Shown here: positions 49,772-61,628 of the stretch, one piece after another
How the letters are laid out: the number at the start of each line of letters is the position of its first letter
Position numbering within the stretch: position 1 is the stretch's first letter
Assembly (NCBI RefSeq): GCF_000247815.1
Contig: NC_021684.1
Span: forward strand, 11,887,162-11,951,161
DNA from: Ficedula albicollis
Taxonomy: Eukaryota; Chordata; Aves; Passeriformes; Muscicapidae
Direction: 5' to 3'
Length of the DNA: 64,000 nucleotides
Position numbers and translations under genes: made by a program
Notes under the pieces: model-generated
The model's input: the letters and a program-made list of their open reading frames with translations, nothing else
Databases searched by the model: none
Told to the model about the DNA's origin: nothing

Positions 49772-52700
49772 ATTTGAAATATCAGTATAAATGTTTAGTC
49801 CAGGCTCATCAAATTGATGTGGCTTCTTTAATGGGATAAAAATTACTCTTCAGTGTTATCCCTGTACGTTCAGTCCATACGGAAATCCTAGAAACATTAA
49901 AGAAAATGCATTTCCCACCACCAGCTACCAAGTTCTCAACTGCTTCAATTCATAATATCTGAAACCGGGAGACACCATTTGATAACCAATGACATCTCTC
50001 TTCTAACACAGACCATTATGCTTTGCCCAGTTTCCCTTATACTGAGCTCAGCAGTGCATAATTTCCTGAAAAATATCTTCCAGAAAGGCATTCAATCATG
50101 ATCTGAAGGTATCAAGAAATGTTAACTCTCCTCCATTCTTTACCTCCTTAATCTCAATGATTATCTAAAATTACTCCTTAAAACATTCATCACTCTACTG
50201 CTGTAGATTCATCTGGCTCCATCTTTCAGCCATTAATTCCTGTTATGAATCTCTCTGCTAGATTCAAGAGCTTTTCAATAGCCAGTATTTTACCGTAGTA
50301 GAAATATTTATTTAGAACCTGTAACTCAGCCATGGCAAAATTGTGTTGATAAGCAAACCAAACATACTCAGATAAAACTACTAGGTGTACCCAAGCATCT
50401 AGAAGCCTTCCTGCTTTTGGTAAAACAAGAGTTTAAAGCTCAGCCATCATTAGGGATTAAAAAAGGACTTTTCTTGTACATCTGCTGCAGGTTAAGATAC
50501 TGGCTAATATAACCCATCCAAAATCTAAATCAGAAAATCTCTCTCAATCTCCACCTCTCTTACACATTCATGACAAATGGCCAGATGAGAGATTTCTCTG
50601 TATGAAGAGTTAGTCCGGAGTCCTTGATACCAAGGACTTCTTCCACACAGGCATATATAACATCCTAAGCTTATTAAGGGGATCCACTAGACTTGGATTC
50701 CCTTTAATACCCTTGGAATCAAACAGAATATTACCTTAATGTATTAGATCACACCCATCAGATAAATGCTTTTTATGCCTATAGATCTTGTGATCCTCAG
50801 GTAAACAACTGAAACAGTCTCTCTGTATATCTCATAAAAATCAAAGACTTTCTCACAAGAAAAACATAAATCTTTTTTTCTTTTATTTTTTTAGAAAACA
50901 GTGATACACCATGGTAGAAACCAAGACTGTTCTCCCAGGTCTCTGTCCTTACAAGGCAGCACAACTCACAGGGGCAATCATTTAGATAATTCAGAGAATC
51001 ACTATCATGACCTTCAGGACAAAGTATTCGTGGTAGTTTTGAGGCACGGTGAATAGAGAGACTTACCTGAACTTTGGCCTTGATACATGCTAGCCTGATC
51101 TTTGAGGCATAGAATGTGTCAAGGGGCTTTTCACAGACAAAACTTGTTTGAGGGCCTTTGTACAATAAATGCAACAGGTTTCTTTCTTAGTGCAAATACT
51201 TGGCTACAAGTTGTGCTTCCCCAATCACCAAGATTAAGCCTCTAAACTTTTGTAAGTGGGTACAAAATTTTATGAACCTGAAACAGTTTTTATATGCCTG
51301 TGTTTGCAGGACCAAATATTTTAGAATCCCAGACATCTACCTTTAATTATCAAAGTTTTGTCCAAATCTCAAGATTATTTGAAATGGTACTGCAAGGACA
51401 TACTTAAATACCAAGAGATTAAAAACTCCTAACTTTTACCATTTTCTAAGCTTATTCAAGGAAACAATGCAATTATAGAACAACTACTTGGGGGAATCAG
51501 ATTAGATGGTAACAATGGTAATTAGGAGACAGAATACATTCTGCTAATTGTTCAGCCAAAACCTGTGTGCCTTGATAGCCCACATACAGATGGAAATAGG
51601 AAAGACTAAAAATGAGCTGGATTTCAGCTCTGTCCTCTTCTTACAGAGTGTCCAGCCCTGATTTATCCAACCATGAATAACAGACAAGGTCAACAGGCAG
51701 GCTGGGCATGGCTGGTAGAGGACGAGAGAGCAGGGAGTGGTGTTTTTTTTTTTTACTGCCAGCTTTTTGGTCAGTTTGGATGAGTAGGTGACTCTGCATC
51801 ATCCACAGAAAAGTCAGTATTGCAAACTGAGTATAAAACTTCAGGTCAGCCACAGGGTTCCTCCCCCTCCAACTCACATCTGCTCTTTGCATTCCTCAGC
51901 AGCAGCAAATATGACAAAAACAATTACACCCAGTCAATCAGCCACCCTTCTTCACCAAATACCAACACCCTGTAGCTTTCCAGGCCATAAAAATACAGCT
52001 GCAGCCTCCTCAGTTGACCAGTTAAATATGTTTATCTGCCAAGAGCAAATTGAACCTTTCTGGCCACACAGCAAGGGCTGCTCCAGAAGCCCAGTGCAGC
52101 AGAGTAATGCAGGACAGGCAAGTCTCTCCCAGGAGACCTGGGGTTGCCTTTTACAGTGTCAATCACCATGGTGTCCACACACTGCTAAAATCAGCAGGAC
52201 TGCCCTCAGCACGACTAAGCAGCTGATTTTGCACAAATTAAATTTGGCAAAGATGTTAAATGTCATGGAGTGAGACACTGAAATGGCAGCATTAGCAAAA
52301 TGGTGGGGGGGAAAGCTCTTTCCATCTCACTGGGAAGAGGTATGCTTTGAGCAGATTTGCATGCAATTTGAGGCAGCAGATGATAATGCAACTGGATTCT
52401 GATTGTAATAGCTTGATATAAGTGTTAAATGTGCCCCATTGGAAAGAAAAAATTGGCTTGCTACAGGTCATTTTCTCCCTCTTTGTAATTTATCTGGGCA
52501 CTTCTGCTGATACCCAAGCCTGGCCAGGTATGCAGCTCTAACAGGGGTTGGCCTGCACAGATTTCTCAGGTTTGCACATATTCTCTGCCAGATTCAGCCC
52601 AAACTCAGAAGTCTATCTTGTTCAGGCTGCACATGCAAGAAACATTAGATGTACCACATGTGCTAGACATTATGCTTAAGAGAAATTTTCTTTGTGCCCT

Positions 52701-55700
52701 CATCTCCTCCACATTTCAATACCAATTTTCTTAGTTCTTCCTCTGCTCTTCAGCTGAATTTAAGACACATCATGAAGCTGACAGGGGAAAAACACCAAAA
52801 TCCTACCCCAACTTATGACAATTTTTATAGCAATTCCATCCTATCATCCATGAGCTATCAGTTTGGCTTTTTCCTTCCATGCAATGTCTCCTACTCTGAT
52901 GATAAAAATAATAATTATCACTGTTCTCTTAATTTTTCTCTTTTGTAAATACTACAGATGGGATAAAATTAGCTGTTTGATTCTGAGTTTCTCTGGAGAA
53001 CTGAGATTTCCCTTCCAAATTTCCAGATCCTAGCTCTACCATACAGTTCAGCTTCCTGATCACTTTGAATTTCAACAGGATTTAAATGATACAACAAAAA
53101 TACTTTAATTCTACTATTTTCCACATTTCCAGACCCACAAAAATCTGGAGGGCAGTAGTTCTGACACACACAGAGGCATATTTGTAGCACAGTTCAAAGT
53201 GTGTTCATTAGCATCTCACTTAACTCTTCCTGGGTGTCTCACTGCAGTAAATGAGCTTTTCTTTCACTGCATCCAAAACCTAGAAAAGGTCCCCATCTCT
53301 GCCCACCTGTGAAGAGATTTCTCATAGAAATTAGGAAAAGCAAAAAGAAGCCTGAGGGACAGTTTTATGCTTCCATATCCTTAGGAATGACCCAACAGGC
53401 AGGTGCACAGCATGGTTCAGCACTTCAGGCAGTGGAGTTAATGCTCAGGAACATAACACAATGAGATTTATTTTCTCTGTACCAACTTTCATAGAAGACA
53501 GAGGACTGCTCTGAGGATTAAGAACAAGAGATTCATAAAAGCTTCTCAAGCCAAGAACTAACAAAAATATGACTTATCCAAAATGAAGCTCCCATTCTGG
53601 AGGTCCAAAGGCCCATACATGAGATCAGTGCCACTGAGTGCCACAGAGGTGGATGGGACAGACCCCACAGGCACACAAATCTCCCAGAGGTGATGAAGAG
53701 CTCCTTGCTTAAACCACAGCAGTTTGATCGTGTACTGAATGTTCAAACAGACCAGGGCTGCTGACCAGCCCTTAGCACAGCCATTGCCACCTCTGACAGC
53801 AGATGACAGTGTGAGAAACGTGATGCCATGTGTGTGAATGCAGCAGATGTTGATAAATGATCTAATATCAGGCAAGGGAAAATACAACAAGCAGAGGGGA
53901 AGCTATCCACAGAGCCTCTGTATTTAGATCCTCTCCTTTGACATCTTGTGGTTGAAACTAGTTATGTAGGGGGAAAAAACCCAAATTGATTTTAAAAGGC
54001 TTCTGGCAATGGTTCTGATTGTGATCTCTGTTCAATGCCAAGGAAAGCAGTTCCTGACTGCAGAGTTTGAGCACTCTTACATAAGAAATGCAGAGGCAGC
54101 AGACAACGTTGACATCTGTGCTCCAGTGATGCCCAAAGGGATTCTGTCAGTGAGTAAGATGGAACAACAATCATCCCCAGAAGTAAAAAATATTGCAAGG
54201 AACAACTTCTCAATATTCAGACTGTGCAGACCACTCTGAGTGAATTCATAGCTTGCTTCCTAGCTTGGATTTGTTTCTCTCTCTGTTCCTGACTGGACAC
54301 ACTTTTCCTATGCGAGAGCTTATATTCTGCAAGTCTCAGTGCTCAATTTTGGAAAAAAAAATCACCAGAAGCTTCTTAAAATTAATTCCTGTTAGATGAA
54401 ATGCACTGCTCAGAAGACTGTTGGCATTTAACCTGTCAAATTAAATATCTGAGGGTATTCCCAGAGCAGCCAGGCCTTATGATTTTACTGTGAGTTTCAA
54501 CATTTAGTATTTCTTTTAAATCTGCAATTCCTGAAGGCAATTGCAGGAATCTCAGTTTTCATTTTTGAAAAAGCTGCACTTGTAAACTTCAAAATTACCA
54601 ACAAAAAACATGAATTCACTGTGGCTTAAAGGCTAAGGAATCATAACTCTCATCAAGGACCCTAAATGTATTTGTAAAGAAAAAAAAATTTACATCCAAA
54701 CTCATATTTTGAGGCATTAGAGACAGCAAATATAGCTAAAGATAATTAATTCAGTACTAGACAATGAAAGGTAGAAGAAGAGTCAAAAACAAGTCAATTT
54801 TGCATGGCTAAACAGAAAAACATAATACAAAATATTTTTCAAAGTCTTAAAGGTAACAACAAACAGAAAAATATCAGGGACACACAAGGCAGTGCAGAAC
54901 ATCAGCAAGGGCAGAGGAAAGACACTGAGACACGCCACATGCCTCTAATTCAGGACCACATAACCCAAAAGGATTGTTCCAGGAAAGGGTGAGCATGCAA
55001 AGATGGGTTAAAGCATTTCTGCATCCACACTACCATTACCTGCGCCAGGAAAGGCTGAGGGATTTCAGTAACTACAACTCCAAAATATTGGTAGGATGTA
55101 ATTCCTGATTTACTGTTTTTGCATACAAGGGGCTGATTGGCTCTGGCTGAAGATGAGGGGATTTCTCACTTTTGAACACACCACACCATCACTGCCTGTG
55201 AAGCAGTTCCACAGCTTGGAGCAGCACCCCATATTTGCACAGACAGTTCTGTTCTGCTTGCAGGTCTGCAGGGCAGGAGAGCCCTCAGAGCCACCCCTGA
55301 CTTTGGACACCACTGGCTTCTGGATTCTTAGTCCAATGGGCCAAAGATCCAGTTCCTGCAATACAGCACTTTTCACAAAGCATCTGCTAACCTACCTGCT
55401 CAAAAGTAGTTTCCCCTTTTACTAGCGAGATCCTTGAGTACATTTTCATTTATAGCCAGAGGATAAAACGTGCCAAAAGCTGTAGAATAACTTTGGTCCC
55501 TGCAGCCACTCTGTGCCACATGGGTTCATAAATCACTTCTGCAAATATTGCCTTTAAATCAGGATTTGGGGTGAGCTTGCAAACACAGCAATAACCCTTC
55601 AAACCATCCATTTTGTCTGCACCTACTGCAGTGATTTGCAGGAGAGCCTCTGAGGTGCTCATCCCACAGACACTTAGAACACCACTTCAGCAGGAAGAAG

Positions 55701-58616
55701 CTCTGCCAGTGTCCAGCCTCATCTGAGCACTCAAGGAGGTTGTTTCCAGTTTTAAAATACGCTGTCGAGAGTTCAGGCTACCACCTTGTCAGCCTAAAAG
55801 GAGCTCTTGAAGTAATGAATGACTCCTGTTGTTCCTACCAAAACAGGGTATCACTCATCCTGACAGCATAATGGATGGGTTCCCCACAGCTATGCAATGC
55901 GTGGAGCCACCCGAGCAATTCAGAGCCATTTTACAGTAGGGCACTACAGGGTTCATATCTTTATGTAGTTAAACAAATTCTCTATTTCTTTATTGTTCAT
56001 TCAACACACAAAGATTTAGCCATTACCCAGTCCCACATGCTTGTCAAAAAGAAAAAAAATTAGATTTCGCCTCCTGGGCTCCTTTTCCACCTGAAGAATT
56101 TGAAATGTGCACAAGCCAACAGAGCAGGAGAAGGAAAGCTGCTTCATTAGTTACTTTTCAAGGTGAAAAGGTAAGGGCAAAATTAAGGAGTCAAGTCTCT
56201 CCCAGATCTAAGGCCCCTCCACACTTATAATAATTAGCAGGTTTCTACCTCTAAGCCCCCATTTCGCACTGTGAGCTTACAGTGAACCTAGAGGTGGTGA
56301 CATAACCTACAAAACCCAAGTGCACTTCAGCTTTCCTAGGACCCCAAATCCCAGGAGTTTCCATAACCTCCAGGGTCAGCTTTCCCAAACAAGGGTTTGA
56401 ATATTACAGGGTTGGTTGCCAGAAGCAAAGTAAATAAAGAATAATTAATTAGTAATAGTTCCTCTACAACAGGGTAAAAGCAGCAGCTGAGAACACAGAC
56501 ACCATCTCCAGAGCTGCAAAATCTTGCCCAGAGACATGGGCTGCCCAAGTGGGAATGTGGTCAAGCCTCATGCATTCCTCAGCCAGCCACTGACTGTGCT
56601 GTCTGGAATAATGGCAGGAATAAAGCAGTACTGAAGGCATGAAAAACCCCACTGAAACCCAGCTGATTTAGTTGCTATTTTTTTTCTTTTTCACCTCGTC
56701 TGTTGTTCCTGATTGCCCTTCAGCAAAAGCTGTGACTGACAGGTACGCATCAGCTACCCTATCCAGGACAGTGAAATTCCAAAAAAGTTAAAGAGAATTA
56801 TGAAATAAATATTCTTCTATCTGATCTGCTACAGCTCTCACATGACAGCTGCTTCTTTCCAGGCTCCTCTTTATCCTTCTGGCAATGAACATTAAAGAAG
56901 CATCCTGGAAATTAAAGGCAGCTGAGAGAGACTTTGCACAGCTGGAAAGAAGCCCACGGCAAACACAATCCCAAGGAAGCCAGAGAGAAATGGTAACACA
57001 AAAATCTGGCTGGTACATGAGCTGCACAGGCAGCTAAACCCTTCCAATCCCATTGCTTTGGTCCTTCAGCATCCACACTACTCCCACTGCAGAAAAGGAA
57101 CAAGAGTGCCACCATGTCCCTTTGGTAAGCCAAATCAACTCCCTGAGCACATTTGTTTATCAAAGAAACTAAAGACTGTGTCATTTGCCATTACTGCTCC
57201 GTTTACACCACATTCAGAACATTAGGCCCTTTTGTTTATTCAGCACCATATGATTATGTGATTGCTCTGACATGAGGCGGGTGGAGAGAGCCAGAGCTTG
57301 GGGAAGAGAGCAGGGAGGCAGAATTGCATTTATTTTCACAATTCCTCTTGGACAGAAACTCATTAAAGTTTAACCCACATCCTTCCAAGCAATCATAGCA
57401 CATAAACAGAATGTAATATATAGGGCAAAGGAATTTCTTTGGGGGAAAACTAGCTCAGACTTAGTACAAAGCAAATGTCACCATGCCCATGGTTCCCATG
57501 CAGCTCCTTGGTCTGTGTGGTGCTGCTCCACATTTCCCTCTTTCCAGAGGGCATGAGGCCAGAGCCTCATCTCCCATAAAACAGTTTGACCTTGTCCTTG
57601 ATAATTTTATATTGTCTGAGTAGATGACCATCCATGTTTCACAGAATGAAGTCTTTGCTAAGAGCCAGACTCTCACTACATTCAGGGTAGGAGGACAGGG
57701 TGTCCCAAGCAATACCACATTGCTTGAAATCCTTGAAACTGCTCCATGTAAAACCAGATGCAATGCAAGTTTGCCCCAGGCTCAGCAAGACATTAACCTG
57801 TTGAAAGATGGAGGCAGAAGGGAAATTCACACCTGGGTATTTTTAGTTATTGCACAGGGAAAGGACAAAAGGGCAGGAAAGGAGAGCAGTCAAAGGGAAG
57901 TTTGCCTGCCAAGGGAAAATCTGACCATCTCAATAAAAACCAATGAACCCCAGAATAGCCATCTTACTTTCTTTTGACTCCAGAAAAGTCAGGAGACATC
58001 TTCATTTTTGAAACTAAGGAGAATAAGTGCAGAACAAAGGTAGGTTTGGGCCACTCAAAGTATTTTGTTTCATTCTTACTGCTGAAAGAATGCAAGGGAA
58101 GGCAAGGCAAAAGCTCAGTAAAACAGACTCCCACACCTGGGGTTGGACCATCTAAGTTGTGCACAGGCAACTGTGAAAACAGGATAGAAATGAGAACACC
58201 TGGGCTCCCAGTGCTGCTGATGGTATTTTGAATGTATTTTTGCTAGAATTGCTGTCAGAGAGGCTAAAATAGTGGGACAAAGCCCAGCCTCATCCCAGAA
58301 CTCTGCTCCTTCATTTAAGGCAGGAGCAGCCAGGGGAAACACCCAAAAACACCTCCAGACATCAGCCCAGAAGAATGGGATCCTAATTCGTGCTATTGCA
58401 ACTTGCATGCATCTTAGAACTATTGGAAAATTGATTCAATTGTCCTCCTATTGAAGCTGTTAGGATTTTTTAATTTATTTATCTCTCCCTGTCACTAAAC
58501 AGTTCATTAAATCCAAGTCTTGCCAGGCACAATTTTAATTAGCCCTTTGCAGTCTCTAGGTGAAAAGGGACCCTCAGAAGTTGGCAGAGACAGTTGCTTT
58601 GCCCTGTGCATGCTGA
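49772..58616. other. Unique DNA, no gene seen
   Basis: Nearly 9 kb with no recognisable exon, RNA gene or mobile element. Open frames such as 51788-52273 (161 codons) lack domains. A T12 run lies at 51743-51754. Confidence 0.35.
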
Positions 58617-58740
58617 GTCACAGAATAATTGATGTTGGAAACTCTGGCACAACTATTCTCCTCCCTATTTAACCTCAGGCCACATAGGACACTTTTAGGA
58701 GTGAATCTGCTGTGGATATGGGGACACTACCTCAATCAGG
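58617..58740 (-). mobile_element. Possible decayed CR1 remnant, inverted
   Basis: TCACAGAATAATTGATGTTG resembles the inverted CR1 3' end (an ATAGAAT-like repeat followed by GTTGGAA). The following 100 bp, with GTGAATCTGCTGTGGATATG and GGGGACACTACCTC, roughly align with the next CR1 block. Identity is low and gaps are needed, so this is a tentative call. Confidence 0.3.
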
Positions 58741-61521
58741 AACACAGAAACAAGGATCTGTCCTTTGCCTCCCTTGCTGGACACAACCTACCTTGGCTGC
58801 CACAGGGGTAAAGGAAACCAGCTACCTCTACTGATAAAGTTTAGTGGTTTTCCTAGCCCTAAAGCTCTCTCCTAACCTCCCCATGTGCTATTTTAAGCCA
58901 CTTCCTTCTTGGCCTATTCACTATGGATATGGGGGATTATCCAGAGCCACTCATTTGCCTTGTGCAAACCAGACTTGATGTGTCTAAAAGATTATGCAGC
59001 CATAAACAGAAGGCAACTTCAAAATTTAACTGGAAAATTTCATTTTCTATGTGCTTGCAGCAGCTCTGTTCCACTCTAAAAAATGCATACAAAGACAGAC
59101 ATCATATTCTAGTGAATAAAGGTATCCTATCCATTTCTAAGTAAAAACATCAAAGAGTGTACGGAAAAAAGCTCCCTTCAAATTGTAATGAGCACCCTTT
59201 CCTGGCTGGAGAGAGTGCCTGCCTCAACCATACCAAACACAAATCTCACCAGAGAACATTTATAAAACTGCACCTTTATAAATGATATCTTGCTCAGTAA
59301 CAGAGAACAGAACAAAACATTAGAAGCCTTTCATTTAATCCCTACTCATTACGGATGTAAAATCTGGATCTCATAGTACTCAGATATCTCATCCCCAAAG
59401 GCATTTCCCAAACCAGCAGCTGAGGTCCAGCAGCCCTGGAGAAGAAACAGCCTTAACTGCTTATTGCTCTGCTGAGCTTCACATACTGTTTTTCCTCTTA
59501 AATCTCCATCAATTTCTGTCTGGTGACACTTACGTGTTTCTTCAACACTATCTTTAAAGCATTTCAGCTTGTTGGACAACACAAAGAACTGTAAAAGCAA
59601 TTACCTTCAAGTTTTAAAGGAAAAAAAAAAAAAGAGAGATTTCAACTACCACAGTGCAGAAAGCATTCATTAGACTACGTGTAAATTTTGCTGCCAGTTC
59701 AACTCAGATTTTCTTCCTTTGTTTTCCAGATCTTTCATTTCAGACAGCTGAACCTGAATGCCTTGGCCTCAAACTCCTTGCAGAAGCACACTGACCGCCT
59801 CACACAGCTAATAATCTCATTTCTCCTGTTCCATCTCACCTTGAAGTATAAGCATCTGTCATTATCCAGAAATCAGCAGCACTGTTAAAATAAGCAGCCT
59901 TTCAAGTCAGGCAGTCGGCTGCTGCTCATGTCCTTCCATGAACTCAACCTACTTTCACCTCTTTAATTGCCTGCAAAGATTGAAACACTTTTACTGTGCG
60001 CTGACTTTGCAAGCCACACACTGAAATGGGAACACTTTGGAAAAAACTACACTGAGAACTAACAGGTAGACAAAGAACTCAGAGAGCAAATCTACAAACA
60101 GATTTGCTGTGTCAGGATGCCATAGCTCACGAGTTAAAGAGGCACAATGCTCCTTGAGCATCCCTGTGCTGGGCTCTGCCTCTATGTAATTTGCAAGGCA
60201 GGAGTTGCTTTCCCCTGACAAATGCCACACACAACAGCCACAGATAGTAAGTTGTGTTGCTGTTATGCCCAGGAGACAGATGCCACCAGAGGATAGAAGC
60301 AAAACTACTGTAATCAGTCTGTTGGCAACAAGAAAATAAAAATCAATGTTGTTCTATTCCCTTCAACACTGAAATGTATTATTGGCAATTCTCGTAGTCC
60401 ATGTTCTACAATTTCTGCCTTGTTCCCTGCAAGCAACAACTACCAAAACCTCAGCCTATCAACTGAAATTTTCCAAAACTCACAGGCCAAGCAGGGAGCA
60501 CAGGGCCCAGAACTATGAATCTATTGCACTTACCACTGAACTAACAAAACAAAATGACACGACAAAGACAGTGACAGATGGCAGATCAGCTCCCCAAACC
60601 CAGCTAGTTACTGGGGCACTTTTAACCAAACATAACATATAAAAAACAAAAAAACAGCATGTTAGTGGAACAGAGTTGTCCTTCAGTTGATTTGTGGTTA
60701 GCTTCTGAACAGGGTCCATTTTTCCAGGCCCCTAGTCCAACTTTGAGTTGCTTGGACAGAAGGAAAAATCTGGTCCCACAGACACTTAACAGATAGCTTT
60801 TGCTATTTCCCAGGTGCTAACTACACACAATTCTCTTTAAAATCTCCTCAAAGTGTAGGAGTGCAGAGCTGGACTATAAATTCTACCTCCCAGGTTCCTC
60901 CATGTCTAGCTTAGTTATGCTGCAGTTTATTTTGTAGCAATATTGACCTTAAACAATAAAAATAAACCACTATGGCTGAGCCCTGCATTCAATCTCATTC
61001 CTGCTCCATGCTCAGAACAACTTTGATGCTACTGAGCTTTGCTTCTCGGGCATCCTTAAGCTGCCCTGTTTTATTAGGGCATCTTGAAAAAGAACTAGCA
61101 ATAGGAGTTTGCTCAAACCTCCTCTCTCACTACCTCAGCAGGGTTGCTCTTTGTTCTGCAGAGGTGTGCTGCTTTTCCCTTTAACTACAGGAGAAGCTTC
61201 AATCAATAAAGTTAACCCAGGCTTGTAGGAAGCCTGGAGACGGTATATGAAAACAAAGAGCAAAGAGACTGGGGCAGATGCAGGAAGGAGGAACCAGGTA
61301 GGTTGTATACAGCTTGTAAGGAGTCTACTCTGCCTGAAAGAAAAAGATAAAGCAACTAAGACACTTGACTGCTAGTGATTGACACTGAACTAACCTCCTG
61401 TAGGTACAGGAACCAAACTAGAGAACCAGGGTAAAATCCTTCTGAGAGATTGTGCAGAGAAGCACCAACCACCTCCCACAACCACATGGAAGATTCAACC
61501 CCTCTCATTCCTACAGCAGTT
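58741..61521. other. Unique DNA, no gene seen
   Basis: No supported gene. A 13-bp poly(A) run lies at 59621-59633. Open frames are 103 codons or shorter without domains. Confidence 0.35.
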
Positions 61522-61628
61522 AGGGACTTCAGGGGACACACTAAATCAGTTTGCATAAGGACAGACTTTGTTCAGGGACTTCAGGGGACACACTGCCCTA
61601 AATCAGTTTGCATAAGGACAGACTTTGT
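61522..61628 (+). repeat. Two-copy tandem duplication, about 52 and 55 bp
   Basis: AGGGACTTCAGGGGACACAC begins at 61522 and again at 61574. Both copies continue to AATCAGTTTGCATAAGGACA and GACTTTGTT. The second copy carries an extra GCCCT before TAAATC; otherwise no mismatch is visible, so the duplication is recent. Both copies hold the octamer-like TTTGCATAA. Confidence 0.93.
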
